Shown one piece after another: positions 1 to 9,018 of a DNA stretch of 64,000 nucleotides; position 1 is the first letter of the stretch, and every line of letters begins with the position of its first letter. The stretch lies in assembly GCF_003403095.1 (NCBI RefSeq), contig NZ_CP031555.1, forward strand, positions 1,512,001 through 1,576,000, given 5' to 3'. The position numbers were made by a program, and so were the translations under genes. Source of the DNA: Thalassospira indica (GTDB lineage: Bacteria > Pseudomonadota > Alphaproteobacteria > Rhodospirillales > Thalassospiraceae). The notes under the pieces are model-generated. The model had not been told where the DNA came from and searched no databases. It saw nothing but the letters and a program-made list of their open reading frames with translations.

Positions 1-15
1 AGAAATCCATTCAGC

Positions 16-2121
16 CTATATCGACAGAACCAGTGGCGTTGGCTCGCCATCTTCCGGTTCGGCAGGGACAGCACAACAGATCAACGCTTCGTCTGCGCCG
101 ACTTTTGCACTGGGCCGGTTGTTATAGGTCACACTGCCCTGGGTGATTTTGGTGCGGCATGTGCCGCAATTCCCACCCCGGCAACTGGCCTCTGGCGCAA
201 GGCCTGCGTCCTCCGCCAGTTCCAGCAACGTCTTGTTTGCATCCGGTTGCCAGACGGCCGACTGGTTTGATTGGGCGAACTCGACCTTTGTGGGCTTGCT
301 GCTTGCGCGGGGCAATTCGGGAACGTCGTCATCGTTATCCCGACTGCGGGTTAATGACGCGGGGCCAAATGCCTCTGCGGGAATGCGCTTGTCGGCGATG
401 TTAAGCCCGCGCAATCCGTCATAAAGGCCTTGCATGAAGGGCGGTGGACCGCACAGGTAAAAGTCAAAATCATCAAACGGCAAAACGGCCCGCAACAAGT
501 TCATGTCGATATAACCCGATGCCTCGTAATCCTTGCGCGGTGTCGCGCCATCGGGATCACCAAGAACCCGGATGATACGGATGTTACCCTGGGCGGCTTT
601 GACCAGTTCGACAATTTCCGCATCAAAGGCACGGTCAGACATGCTCCGCGCTGCATAAAACAGCCAGATCTGGCGGAAATTGCGTGTGCGCAATCCCTCG
701 TAAACCGCATGGCGCATCATCGACATCATGGGCGTGATGCCAATCCCGCCTGCCATCAAAACCATCGGCCGTTTGATGTTGGGCTGAAGGGAAAAATCAC
801 CAGCAGGGGCGCGTGCCTCAAGGGTGTCGCCAACTTTCAGGTTATCATGAAGATGGCCGGATACTGCGCCTTCGCGTTTGACACTGATCCGATAGTGCGC
901 ATCTGACGGTGCACTGGAAAGTGTATAGGTTCGGATAAACGGTTTGTCATGGCCCGCCACGTTCACCCGGATTGGCAAATGCTGACCGGGGTTGAATGAC
1001 ACCAAGCCACCCTGATCAGCCGGTTCGAGTTGGAAGGATTTGATCAGATGGTTTTCTTCTGTAATCCGCACCACTTTGAACGAGCGCCATTGTTGTGCGG
1101 CGCTCATCGCGGCAAGCTTCTTCTCCGCACTTTCCCAATCCCCGGTCAGAAGGCTATTGGGGGACATGCCTTCTTCCTGTGGGCGCCATCGAATTGGCAA
1201 TGCCGATGCCCGCCAGACTGTTTTGTGCGGGACAACACGCCACAGCCGTTCGGCACCCTTGAAGGCACTGATTTCCGGGCCTTCGGTGATGACTTCTGCA
1301 TCACCGGTAATTTGCAGGACATCACCAGTCGCAAAATCGGTAAAGACAAGCCCCGCCTCGGGATTGCACAGGATATTGCCCAGCGTATTGAAAAACTGAT
1401 TTCCGGCAAAGTCGGGGATTGTAAGTGTGCCATTGGCATTGACATGGACAAAACCGGGTTTGCCGCCACGATGGGATGCATCAACTTCGCGATGCCCGCC
1501 GTCACGATCAACATAGGTCGCAACGAAAAACGTATCGGCCTTTGCAATCAGCGCTCGCGCCCGATCATCAAGTTTGCGGGATATTTCGGGTTTGGATGTC
1601 GGCGCAGACATCGGGTCGCGGACGAATTCGAAATCGCGCAGACGGATATATTGCGGGCAGTTGCCAAAGCTGTGCCCGACCTGAATGTCAAATTTCTTAT
1701 CGGTCTGTGCGGTAATGCGTCCATTTAATCGGTTGCGGCGACGCGTGTGTAATTCGATGCCGATCATGCCAATCGGCTTGCCGTCGCCCATCCCGGCATC
1801 GGCGGGATCATCGGCGTCGCGTGGCAAATTGACGGACAGGTGATACGGATCAGATGCCGACAGGAACCCGGGATGATTGGCGCGCAATGTTGCCCAGACA
1901 TCATCGTTCTCGTCGACAGTTCCGAACACGGCAAAGGGCAGTTGCGGATAAAACTGGCGATGTTGATCGATCAGGTGATCACGCAGGACACGTTTGCCAA
2001 CATCCGCCATTTGTTGGCGGACACCGACGCGTTCCTGCATCTCGATTTCACCTTGGTGCCAGGCCTCACGATCTTTTGGGGGCATCACTGGCGTGGATAT
2101 CGCGGTGTTGGCCGTGTTCAT
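16..2121 (-). CDS. PNPOx-like / ferredoxin reductase / 2Fe-2S fusion oxidoreductase
   Basis: A 701-residue multidomain redox enzyme, probably cytoplasmic. Residues about 35-330 resemble a pyridoxamine-5'-phosphate-oxidase-like flavin-binding split barrel. Residues 345-445 are an FAD domain with RTYTLSS at 397-403. Residues 450-575 are an NAD-binding domain with GGIGITP at 458-464 and CGPPPF at 557-562. The C-terminus is a plant-type 2Fe-2S ferredoxin domain with C647, C652, C655 and a later Cys at 682/683. Electrons should run NAD(P)H to FAD to 2Fe-2S and perhaps to the flavin barrel; the final substrate is unknown. The ATG has an AGGAG site seven bases upstream. It lies downstream of the GST gene on the same strand, so the two may be co-transcribed. 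Confidence 0.85.
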   Translation of the reverse strand: MNTANTAISTPVMPPKDREAWHQGEIEMQERVGVRQQMADVGKRVLRDHLIDQHRQFYPQLPFAVFGTVDENDDVWATLRANHPGFLSASDPYHLSVNLPRDADDPADAGMGDGKPIGMIGIELHTRRRNRLNGRITAQTDKKFDIQVGHSFGNCPQYIRLRDFEFVRDPMSAPTSKPEISRKLDDRARALIAKADTFFVATYVDRDGGHREVDASHRGGKPGFVHVNANGTLTIPDFAGNQFFNTLGNILCNPEAGLVFTDFATGDVLQITGDAEVITEGPEISAFKGAERLWRVVPHKTVWRASALPIRWRPQEEGMSPNSLLTGDWESAEKKLAAMSAAQQWRSFKVVRITEENHLIKSFQLEPADQGGLVSFNPGQHLPIRVNVAGHDKPFIRTYTLSSAPSDAHYRISVKREGAVSGHLHDNLKVGDTLEARAPAGDFSLQPNIKRPMVLMAGGIGITPMMSMMRHAVYEGLRTRNFRQIWLFYAARSMSDRAFDAEIVELVKAAQGNIRIIRVLGDPDGATPRKDYEASGYIDMNLLRAVLPFDDFDFYLCGPPPFMQGLYDGLRGLNIADKRIPAEAFGPASLTRSRDNDDDVPELPRASSKPTKVEFAQSNQSAVWQPDANKTLLELAEDAGLAPEASCRGGNCGTCRTKITQGSVTYNNRPSAKVGADEALICCAVPAEPEDGEPTPLVLSI

Positions 2122-2241
2122 CTCGTGCTCCTGTCTGTTGAAAAGACGGTATCGAGGAGTGGCAGGACATGCAGGTCAGGCGGGGCCGGCGCTTGGAGTT
2201 CTTGCGCGCAACGCGCAGGGATCAATGACCGACCCATATCG

Positions 2242-2859
2242 TCACGAAGCCGCCCGAAGACCGACTGAAGACGTTTCAAACGGCACAAAGCCCGGCAGTG
2301 CTTCAATACGTTTCAGCCAAGCAAGGACATGCGTGTAGGGATCAAGCGCGACATTGCCTTCGGGGGCGTTGGCGATATAGCTGTAAAGTGCGATGTCGGC
2401 GGCGGTCGGACGATCAAGCGTAATCCAGTCGCGGTTTGACAGGCGATCATCGATCAGTTTTAGCACGCCATGCGCACGGGCAATGACATCGTTTGCATCA
2501 AACTTGGCACTAAACAACGTCAACAGACGTGCTGCACACGGGCCGTAAGCAATTTCACCCGCTGCAACCGAAAGCCAGCGCTGAACCTGTGCCAGATCCG
2601 CTGCATCTTCGGGGAGCCAGTTGGTCGCACCGATCTTTTTGGCGGCATAGACCATGATTGCGATGGAATCCGCGATGACAAGGTCGCCATCTTCAAGCAC
2701 GGGAACCTGCCCAAACGGGTTCAGTTCAAGGAATTTCGGGGACTTGTGTTCACCATTGACCATGTCGACATGAACCAGTTCGTGATCAATGCCAAGCAGG
2801 CTAAGGAAAAGGTGCGCGCGATGGGCGTGTCCCGACAGCGCGAAATAATGCAATTTCAT
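2242..2859 (-). CDS. Glutathione S-transferase family protein
   Basis: A 205-residue cytosolic GST. The N-terminal thioredoxin-like half (about residues 1-78) includes the cis-proline segment [11 protein letters not shown] and the glutathione-contacting D-S pair in VIADSIAIM. The C-terminal half is the all-helical GST domain. It would conjugate glutathione to, or reduce, electrophilic compounds; the substrate cannot be read from sequence. A GGAGG site precedes the ATG. The gene is divergent from the LysR regulator at 2991 and sits upstream of the multidomain oxidoreductase. This suggests a small LysR-controlled detoxification unit, which is inference from layout. Confidence 0.88.
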   Translation of the reverse strand: MKLHYFALSGHAHRAHLFLSLLGIDHELVHVDMVNGEHKSPKFLELNPFGQVPVLEDGDLVIADSIAIMVYAAKKIGATNWLPEDAADLAQVQRWLSVAAGEIAYGPCAARLLTLFSAKFDANDVIARAHGVLKLIDDRLSNRDWITLDRPTAADIALYSYIANAPEGNVALDPYTHVLAWLKRIEALPGFVPFETSSVGLRAAS

Positions 2860-2950
2860 GAAACATCCTCCGAGTTAGTGGTTCGCATGGGGCGAAAACA
2901 GAGGATATTGTGATTGTTTCTATTTAATGATGGAATTCCGTTATTTGGAA

Positions 2951-2969
2951 ATTTAGTATTCCGATAAAT
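2951..2969. promoter_or_regulatory. Candidate LysR operator between GST and lysR
   Basis: The AT-rich divergent gap holds ATTTA-N9-TAAAT, a short dyad that also fits the T-N11-A rule for LysR-family sites. It lies 22 bases before the LysR GTG start and about 90 bases before the GST start, where an autoregulatory site would be expected. Short AT dyads also arise by chance. Confidence 0.3.
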
Positions 2970-2990
2970 GAAATAATTAAGGCGCGTAAG

Positions 2991-3902
2991 GTGGACCGTT
3001 TCGAAGCAATGAATGTGTTTGTGCATGTGGTCGAGGAGCGCAGCTTCGCCGCTGCTGCCCGCGCATTGCGTCAAAGTCCACCTGCGGTCACGCGCGCGGT
3101 CGCGTATCTGGAGGATGTAACAGGCGCACGCCTTCTGACGCGGACAACCCGGTCGGTCACGGTGACAGAGCCCGGTGCACGGTATTATGCAGACTGCAAA
3201 AGGTTGCTGGCCGACCTTAAAGAAGTCGAAGCCGCCGCCGGTGGGGCCTATGCCAAACCAAGCGGGATGTTGACCATCACCGCCCCGGTTCAGTTCGGAC
3301 AGATGCATGTCGCCCCGATTGTTGGCGCATATCTGGATGAATATCCCGACATGCACGCACGGCTGCTGCTGTTTGATCGCATCGTCAATATCGTCGAGGA
3401 AGGCATCGACCTTGCCGTGCGCATTGGTGATCTTGCCGACTCATCGTTAACTGCCATGCGGGTCGGAGAGGTCAGCCAGATCCTTTGCGCATCTCCGGAT
3501 TACATTGCGAGATTTGGAACGCCGCAAACACCCGCTGATCTTGGTGCCCATCGCCTCATTGCCACCACCGGATCGTCCGCGCGGCTTGATTGGCAATTCA
3601 GATCCCCGGATGGTGGGCGCAAGATCGGCTTTTCCCCGGATGCCAGATGGCAAACCAATTCGATTGAGGCCGCACGAAATGCCGCCCTTGATGGTTGGGG
3701 AATTGTGCGCATGCTGTCCTATCAGGCGGCCCCCTATCTTGCGGATGGGCGATTGGTGGCCGTGCTTGGCGATTATGATCCCGATCCGGTGCCAATCCAT
3801 CTGGTCCATCCCGAGGGCCGCCATGCCCCGGCAAAGGTCAGGGCGTTTATTGATCTGGCAGCGGACACCTTACGGAAAAATCCGTTATTTGATTTTGGCT
3901 AA
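2991..3902 (+). CDS. LysR family transcriptional regulator
   Basis: A 303-residue LysR regulator. The winged helix-turn-helix is at residues 1-60 (FVHVVEERSFAAAARAL, then SPPAVTRAVAYLE), and the periplasmic-binding-like effector domain runs from about residue 90 to the end. The start is a GTG at 2991; no in-frame ATG gives a complete HTH. By layout it most likely controls the divergent GST and the oxidoreductase behind it. The family normally activates a divergent neighbour in response to a small ligand; the ligand is unknown here. Confidence 0.9.
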   Translation: MDRFEAMNVFVHVVEERSFAAAARALRQSPPAVTRAVAYLEDVTGARLLTRTTRSVTVTEPGARYYADCKRLLADLKEVEAAAGGAYAKPSGMLTITAPVQFGQMHVAPIVGAYLDEYPDMHARLLLFDRIVNIVEEGIDLAVRIGDLADSSLTAMRVGEVSQILCASPDYIARFGTPQTPADLGAHRLIATTGSSARLDWQFRSPDGGRKIGFSPDARWQTNSIEAARNAALDGWGIVRMLSYQAAPYLADGRLVAVLGDYDPDPVPIHLVHPEGRHAPAKVRAFIDLAADTLRKNPLFDFG

Positions 3903-3962
3903 TTCAATCCTTGCGTGTGTTATGCTGCCGGTTCTTCAAGGTGATCGTGGGTAGCATCGCAG

Positions 3963-4730
3963 ATGATCGAATGGGTCCGCACCGTCGCAACCATGGGCGT
4001 TAACGCCATTTTACCACCGCGTTGCGGGGGCTGTGACGATGTGACCGATACCACCCATGCGGTCTGTGCCGCGTGTTGGGCGGGTTTAAGGTTTATCACG
4101 GCCCCGCTATGTGTCTGTTGCGGCTATCCGTTCGAGCTTGATGATAGCGCTAACATCGGCGGTGACCCTGATGAAAGCGGACAGATTTTGTGTGGTAATT
4201 GTCTGCAGAAGAAACCGGCCTTTGATCAGGCACGGGCGGCGCTGGTGTATGATGATCACAGCCGTGAATACCTGTTGCGGTTCAAGCATGCGGATCGCGG
4301 CGACCTGACGCCGCTTCTTGCGCGCTGGGTCTATCAGGCGGGCAGGGGGATCTGGGATCAGGCCGATCTGATCGTGCCGGTGCCGCTGCATCGAAGACGG
4401 CTTTTGAAACGGCGCTATAACCAGTCGGGCCTGTTGGCAGCAAAGCTTTCGCGCGTGACAGGCGTGCCTTGGGACGGACTGGTTTTGGCCCGTCAGCGCA
4501 ATACAAGAAGCCTTGGCGGGCTTGGGCCGTCTTCACGCAAACGCGAAGTTGGCGGGGCATTTGTTGTCGACGAAGCGCGCGCTCAGAAACGTAATCTTGC
4601 CGGCGCGCGGGTTGTTTTGGTTGACGATGTTCTGACCACCGGGGCGACGGCCAATGCCTGTGTTCGGGCGTTAAAGCAATCAGGCGTTATGCACGTATCT
4701 GTGATCACGGTTGCACGTGTCGTGCGATGA
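3963..4730 (+). CDS. ComF family phosphoribosyltransferase-like protein
   Basis: A 255-residue ComF-family protein. The N-terminus has zinc-ribbon-like Cys pairs (CGGC, CAAC, CVCC, CGNC within residues 20-80). The C-terminal half is a type I phosphoribosyltransferase fold with the PRPP-binding signature VVLVDDVLTTGAT at about residues 217-229. In naturally competent bacteria ComF acts in DNA uptake; in most proteobacteria the role is unsettled. It stands alone ahead of grxC. Confidence 0.88.
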   Translation: MIEWVRTVATMGVNAILPPRCGGCDDVTDTTHAVCAACWAGLRFITAPLCVCCGYPFELDDSANIGGDPDESGQILCGNCLQKKPAFDQARAALVYDDHSREYLLRFKHADRGDLTPLLARWVYQAGRGIWDQADLIVPVPLHRRRLLKRRYNQSGLLAAKLSRVTGVPWDGLVLARQRNTRSLGGLGPSSRKREVGGAFVVDEARAQKRNLAGARVVLVDDVLTTGATANACVRALKQSGVMHVSVITVARVVR

Positions 4731-4855
4731 CGCGCTGCAAGATTTCTGTTATATAGCCGTCATCTGACTGAAATTCCGCACCGTATCAGACGCAGTGGAC
4801 CCGATAATCCGGGGCATTCGCGATGATCGGTTGCCAAAGAAAGGATGACTGCCTC

Positions 4856-5113
4856 ATGGCAAAAGTTGAAGTCTATGCCACCGAATGGTGCCCGTATTGC
4901 AAGCGTGCGCGTAAGCTGCTTGAGGAAAAGGGTGCCAAATACCAGCTGATCGATGTGATGATGGAACCGCGTCGCAAAAAGGAAATGATGGACCGTGCCA
5001 ATGGCCGTCATACCGTGCCGCAGATTTTCATCAATGACGAACATATTGGCGGCTGTGACGAGCTGATGGCGCTGGAAGCTGCTGACAAGCTCGAAGCCAC
5101 ACTGTCTGCCTGA
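4856..5113 (+). CDS. grxC: Glutaredoxin 3
   Basis: An 85-residue class I glutaredoxin with the dithiol active site CPYC at residues 12-15 and the TVPQIFI glutathione-groove segment. It reduces disulfides and mixed glutathione disulfides using GSH. The open frame extends 33 bases upstream, but the ATG at 4856 gives the standard GrxC length and N-terminus (MAKVEVY) and has AAGGA ten bases ahead. A strong terminator follows directly, so this is probably the end of its transcript. Confidence 0.93.
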   Translation: MAKVEVYATEWCPYCKRARKLLEEKGAKYQLIDVMMEPRRKKEMMDRANGRHTVPQIFINDEHIGGCDELMALEAADKLEATLSA

Positions 5114-5148
5114 TCGGCAATTGGCTGATTAACGGCAATAGTCATACA

Positions 5149-5178
5149 AAACCCCGGCCAGTTTGGCCGGGGTTTTTA
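5149..5178 (+). terminator. Rho-independent terminator after grxC
   Basis: ACCCCGGCCA and TGGCCGGGGT pair perfectly over 10 bp around a GTT loop, followed by a T run. The flanking A run makes it usable in both directions, so it may also serve the converging SAF-domain gene at 5199. Confidence 0.9.
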
Positions 5179-5198
5179 TTTGTCTGATGATTGTGATG

Positions 5199-6536
5199 TT
5201 AGCCGAAGGTGGTTTCCATTTCCTTGCGGAAGGCAATTGCCGGGTCCTTGGCATCAAATTCGACATCGTCCCAGGTCAGGGTTTGATCCATGGCAACAGG
5301 TCGTTTGATTTTCAAATGGTGCGCAAGCCCGATCGGAAGCGCATTGCGTGACTTTGACGTCAGGGCAGGCATCAGTTTGCCGTAAACCGTATATCCGCCT
5401 TCACCATCAAGCATCTCACCGGGTTTAAGATCGCGTTTGGCGGTGGCAACCGCATCGCCCGACCAGGCGCGTGAGGTGCCGGTGGCTTCGCCGCGCAGGG
5501 CGGCTGAGGCCACCGAAATGCCAAGTTCCAACCCGATCAGGTGATAGGGCTTGTACATGGTCGAATATTGCCCGCTTGGATCGGTCAGAAGGCCATATTC
5601 GTTAAAGCACCGCGCGACATAATCGCTGGGGGCCTCAAAGGTCACATAAACGCCCCAGCGCAGATCGCGAAACACCGGGCGGGTGTCGCGTTCAAGGCTT
5701 GAAACCACTTCGACCGTGCCTTTGCGATCCAATATGCCGCCACTTTCACGCGGGCAAAGCAGGCGGGGCAAATCATCCACTCCGCAGGCCGGAAACTGCA
5801 ATCCGCAATCCTGCGGCACAAGATCACAGGCATTGGACACGGCCGCCATTTCAATGGCGGATTTGGTGCCATCCAGGAAGCTGTTGAAAATTTGCGGGTT
5901 CATGCCGCCCGCCTGTGCCTGTTCGGGTGTCAGGCCATAGTGATGCCAGACATCATCGGGCGTGACGTGGTGATAGATCGGAAGATATTTGGTGCCCTTG
6001 CCAGCACACGTTACCGGCAGGCCAATCGCGCGAGCCCAATCGACCATTTCCGAAATCAACGCCGGTTGATCGCCATAAGCCATGGAATAAACAAGACCTG
6101 CGGCCTCGGCCCGTTTGGCAAGAAGTGGCCCGGCAAGTACATCGGCCTCGACATTGACCATGACGATATGACGGCCATGTTCGATGGCCTTGAGCGCAAA
6201 GCGTATACCGGCCGCAGGGCTTCCGGTGGCATCAATGATGACTTCAAGCCCGTCGGCGGCAATCAGGGCATCTGCATCCTCGGTCAGCCATGTGGTGCCG
6301 TCGCGATAGGCCGATGCAGCGTCCTTTGCGGTGAACTGGTCATCAGACCATCCGACACGGCGCAGGGCGGCCTTGGTACGATCAATGCTAAGATCGGCAA
6401 TACCCAGAACGTGATAACCCGGATGATGGCCGGCCTGACTTAAAAACATCGATCCGAACTTGCCAGCACCGATAATGCCAACCCGGACGGGATTACCTTC
6501 ATCGGCCCGTTTGCGCAGTTTTGTATCAAGGTTCAT
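5199..6536 (-). CDS. NAD(P)-dependent oxidoreductase with C-terminal SAF domain
   Basis: A 445-residue protein. The N-terminal Rossmann domain has VRVGIIGAGKFGS near residues 17-29 and resembles homoserine-dehydrogenase/Gfo-Idh-like enzymes. The C-terminal part (about 350-440) looks like a SAF module (RDLKPGEMLDGEGGYTVYGKL). Enzymes of this type usually oxidise or reduce small hydroxy- or oxo-acids or sugar derivatives; the substrate is not evident. A GGAGG site precedes the ATG. The FadR-type GntR regulator at 6689 lies just upstream on the same strand and probably controls it. No transporter or further catabolic gene is next to it. Confidence 0.75.
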   Translation of the reverse strand: MNLDTKLRKRADEGNPVRVGIIGAGKFGSMFLSQAGHHPGYHVLGIADLSIDRTKAALRRVGWSDDQFTAKDAASAYRDGTTWLTEDADALIAADGLEVIIDATGSPAAGIRFALKAIEHGRHIVMVNVEADVLAGPLLAKRAEAAGLVYSMAYGDQPALISEMVDWARAIGLPVTCAGKGTKYLPIYHHVTPDDVWHHYGLTPEQAQAGGMNPQIFNSFLDGTKSAIEMAAVSNACDLVPQDCGLQFPACGVDDLPRLLCPRESGGILDRKGTVEVVSSLERDTRPVFRDLRWGVYVTFEAPSDYVARCFNEYGLLTDPSGQYSTMYKPYHLIGLELGISVASAALRGEATGTSRAWSGDAVATAKRDLKPGEMLDGEGGYTVYGKLMPALTSKSRNALPIGLAHHLKIKRPVAMDQTLTWDDVEFDAKDPAIAFRKEMETTFG

Positions 6537-6688
6537 TGGCGTTCCTCCCAGACAGGAAACTTGTCGTTCTTATATGGTTCTGCCTTTGGCGACGCGGGCG
6601 GGTCATTGGCAGATTTTTTGAAGTCGATGGGGATTGGTGGTGCGAAGGGCTCGGAAAAGGCGGGCTGTTGGTGGCAGCGAGGGGAAGG

Positions 6689-7348
6689 TCAGCTTGGCTT
6701 TTCCATTCGGGAAATCAGGCGATCACGTGCATTGCGGCCATGATCGCGCGCCAGTTTTTCGGCAAGAGGACCATCGCCGACACAGATTGCATCGGCGATG
6801 GCCTGATGTTCCGTCCAGATCGGATCACGGGGGTACCCGATCTGCAGGTAGGCATGCATCACGCGTCTGATCTGAAGCCAGACTGCGGCTGATGCTTCGG
6901 GCAACAGGGGGTTACCCGACAAACGGTAGATCGTTTGATGGAATGCGACGTCGGCTGCAACAAGGTTTGCGGTGTCGCCGCTGCCCAGAGCGTGGTGTCC
7001 CTGTATAATGGCAGCCCGCAAAGCCGATTCCCGATCCGGTGCCTTGGTCTCAGCAGCAAGACGAGCTGCAAGCCCGTCAAATGCTTCTCTCAGGTCATAA
7101 ACGTGACGGACAAGGTCGCTGTCGACAGGCGCAACGCGATATCCGCGCCGTCCCATCGGTTCGACCAGTCTGTCACGACGCAGCAACCCCAGAGCTTGCA
7201 ACACTGGTTGCCGCGAGACATTGAGTTCCTCGGCAATAGCTTCCTGACGCAAAGGTGTCCCGGGAGGGAGAGCACCGGAACACAAGGCATCAACCAGGCG
7301 GTCATGCACTTCGTCAGTCAGACTTTTTCGGCCGGAAAGAGGTTCCAT
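6689..7348 (-). CDS. GntR family regulator, FadR/FCD type
   Basis: A 219-residue regulator. The winged HTH of the GntR family is at residues 8-72 (LTDEVHDRLVDAL, then EELNVSRQPVLQALGLL). The C-terminus is an all-helical FCD ligand domain with the metal-binding pattern of D and H residues (VAADVAFHQTIYRLSGN, then EHQAIADAI). This subfamily typically represses carboxylate or sugar-acid catabolism genes. It is upstream of the SAF-domain dehydrogenase and divergent from the nitrilase-family gene at 7566. Confidence 0.9.
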   Translation of the reverse strand: MEPLSGRKSLTDEVHDRLVDALCSGALPPGTPLRQEAIAEELNVSRQPVLQALGLLRRDRLVEPMGRRGYRVAPVDSDLVRHVYDLREAFDGLAARLAAETKAPDRESALRAAIIQGHHALGSGDTANLVAADVAFHQTIYRLSGNPLLPEASAAVWLQIRRVMHAYLQIGYPRDPIWTEHQAIADAICVGDGPLAEKLARDHGRNARDRLISRMEKPS

Positions 7349-7364
7349 CTTCGATCCTCGTTAG

Positions 7365-7386
7365 GTGTACGGAATACTGTATACAC
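7365..7386. promoter_or_regulatory. Candidate GntR autoregulatory operator
   Basis: GTGTA-N12-TACAC forms a dyad 17-38 bases upstream of the gntR start codon. Its right arm lies inside GTATACAC, close to the type of GTATAC-containing sites bound by FCD-type GntR proteins. Position and symmetry support autoregulation; specificity is inferred. Confidence 0.45.
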
Positions 7387-7565
7387 TAATTTTAACTTTG
7401 AAAAGTCTGAATCCTGACCGCGTGTCATTTCGACCGAAGCCATAGAAAAACCAGCCTGTTCGGACAAGGCCGTAACGTGCGCTATGTCAATTGTCTATTG
7501 CCCGAGCGGTTCCGCCACCGCATCATGAAACGGGATAACGATAAAGATAAAAAGGAGATTGCGTC

Positions 7566-8390
7566 ATGACCCGTTTCATTGCGGCTTGTGTGCAAGTCAA
7601 TTCACGCGATGTGATGTCTGATAACCTTGCGCGGGCGGCAACCTATGCCCGTGATGCCCATGCGGCGGGGGCCAGATTGATCGCCTTTCCTGAAAACGTG
7701 TCGATGATGTCGTTTGGTGGCGAAAATGGCCGTGCCGCTGCCTTTCCCGAGGATGAGCATCCCGGTCTGGTTTTCTTTTGCGACCTGGCAGAAGAACTGA
7801 AATCCACCCTGATTGTCGGATCGCTGCATGTCAAAGTGCCGGATGAGGACCGCGTTGCGAACCGGTGTTTTGTGATTGGTCCGGATGGCAAGGTCATCAC
7901 ATCCTATGACAAGATCCATATGTTTGACGTCGATCTGGCCAATGGCGAAAGTTACCGCGAAAGCAAAACATTCCGTCCCGGCAATGCGGCCCGACTGGCC
8001 GAAACCGAGTTTGGCAAGGTCGGGATATCGATCTGTTATGACGTGCGGTTCCCGCATCTGTTTCGCGATTACGCCAAGGCGGGCGCAAAGATCCTGAGCA
8101 TCCCGGCGGCCTTTACCCGCACCACCGGACAGGCGCACTGGCATACCCTTTTGAAGGCGCGTGCGATTGAAAACGGCTGCTTTGTGATTGCGGCGGCCCA
8201 GTGCGGTGATCATCCAGGCGACCGCCAGACGTTTGGTCATTCCCTGATCATTGATCCGTGGGGACAGGTTTTGGCCGATGGTGGCACCGATCCGGGTTTC
8301 ATCACCGCCGAGATTGATCTGACGCGCGTTGATGAAATTCGCCGGATGGTGCCATCACTTGGCAATGATCGGGAATATAAGCCGTGTTAG
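7566..8390 (+). CDS. Carbon-nitrogen hydrolase (nitrilase superfamily amidase)
   Basis: A 274-residue enzyme with the Glu-Lys-Cys triad of the family: E in FPENVSMM (about residue 43), K in YDKIHMFDVD (about 117) and C in ISICYDVRFPHLF (about 159). The length and the KIHMFDVD segment fit the Nit1/Nit2-like branch, which includes deaminated-glutathione amidases and omega-amidases. It would hydrolyse a C-N amide bond in the cytosol. An AAGGAG site sits seven bases ahead of the ATG. It is divergent from gntR; a functional link is possible but unproven. Confidence 0.88.
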   Translation: MTRFIAACVQVNSRDVMSDNLARAATYARDAHAAGARLIAFPENVSMMSFGGENGRAAAFPEDEHPGLVFFCDLAEELKSTLIVGSLHVKVPDEDRVANRCFVIGPDGKVITSYDKIHMFDVDLANGESYRESKTFRPGNAARLAETEFGKVGISICYDVRFPHLFRDYAKAGAKILSIPAAFTRTTGQAHWHTLLKARAIENGCFVIAAAQCGDHPGDRQTFGHSLIIDPWGQVLADGGTDPGFITAEIDLTRVDEIRRMVPSLGNDREYKPC

Positions 8391-8410
8391 CCGGGTCTTG
8401 ATCGAAGTGG

Positions 8411-8794
8411 TCAGGCGTAACTGACCACTTCGAATTCGATGTTGTTTTCATCACGGAAATAGAACCGGCGACCGGGTTCGTAATCGGCATGGTTGAAGGT
8501 CTCGATACCGTCGGCCTTGATCTTTGCCTCGGTCGCATCAAGGTCATCGACGACAATCCCGATATGGTTCAATCCGCCGATGGTGGCATAGGAGTTATCC
8601 TGGCCGTCCTTCGGCGTGCCAAGGGCATAGATCGCGACATAACTTGTGTCATTACCAACATGATAGGACAGCCCGCCATGGATGGCCTCCCCATGCCAGC
8701 GGGTGTGCCAGCCAAACCAGTTATCCAGGTTCTGGGCGGTTTTCGCCGGATCGGCGACCGTAAAATTCACGTGTTCGAGAAATGCAGCAGTCAT
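8411..8794 (-). CDS. VOC family protein (glyoxalase/bleomycin-resistance fold)
   Basis: A 127-residue single-module VOC protein. Putative metal ligands are His9 (LEHVNFTV), His in LNHIGIVVDDLDAT and Glu in NNIEFEVVSYA near the C-terminus. Members include glyoxalase I, extradiol dioxygenases and antibiotic-sequestering proteins; which applies is unclear. The ribosome binding site is weak. The promoter upstream has a SoxR-like operator with a 19-bp spacer (see 8837-8867), suggesting induction by redox-cycling compounds. It converges on the amidase gene, 20 bases away. Confidence 0.85.
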   Translation of the reverse strand: MTAAFLEHVNFTVADPAKTAQNLDNWFGWHTRWHGEAIHGGLSYHVGNDTSYVAIYALGTPKDGQDNSYATIGGLNHIGIVVDDLDATEAKIKADGIETFNHADYEPGRRFYFRDENNIEFEVVSYA

Positions 8795-8836
8795 GGCTTA
8801 TCGTTTTTTGGGATGTCTGTTTTCCGATTTCCCTTC

Positions 8837-8867
8837 TTGGTAATTCCTCAACTATAGTTGAGGTCAA
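8837..8867 (-). promoter_or_regulatory. SoxR/MerR-type promoter for the VOC gene
   Basis: The 18-bp sequence CCTCAACTATAGTTGAGG (8846-8863) is a perfect palindrome matching the soxS-type SoxR box (outer CCTCAA/TTGAGG). On the minus strand it is flanked by a -35 TTGACC (8867-8862) and a -10-like TACCAA (8842-8837) with a 19-bp spacer. That long spacer is the hallmark of promoters activated by MerR-family DNA distortion. The start codon of the VOC gene is about 43 bases downstream. No soxR gene is in the window. Confidence 0.75.
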
Positions 8868-9018
8868 GGGGTAATTCTCTTTGATTGATATAGGAAGCGC
8901 TGAGCGGTTTTTCACAGGCTCACGCGATCTCACGAAACAGTGTCGCAACGTCATTTCGCTTTGAAGCCCTTCCCGGGCAAACTCGGTTCATCAGGGATTT
9001 TCAAACGGAGGAACAGGG

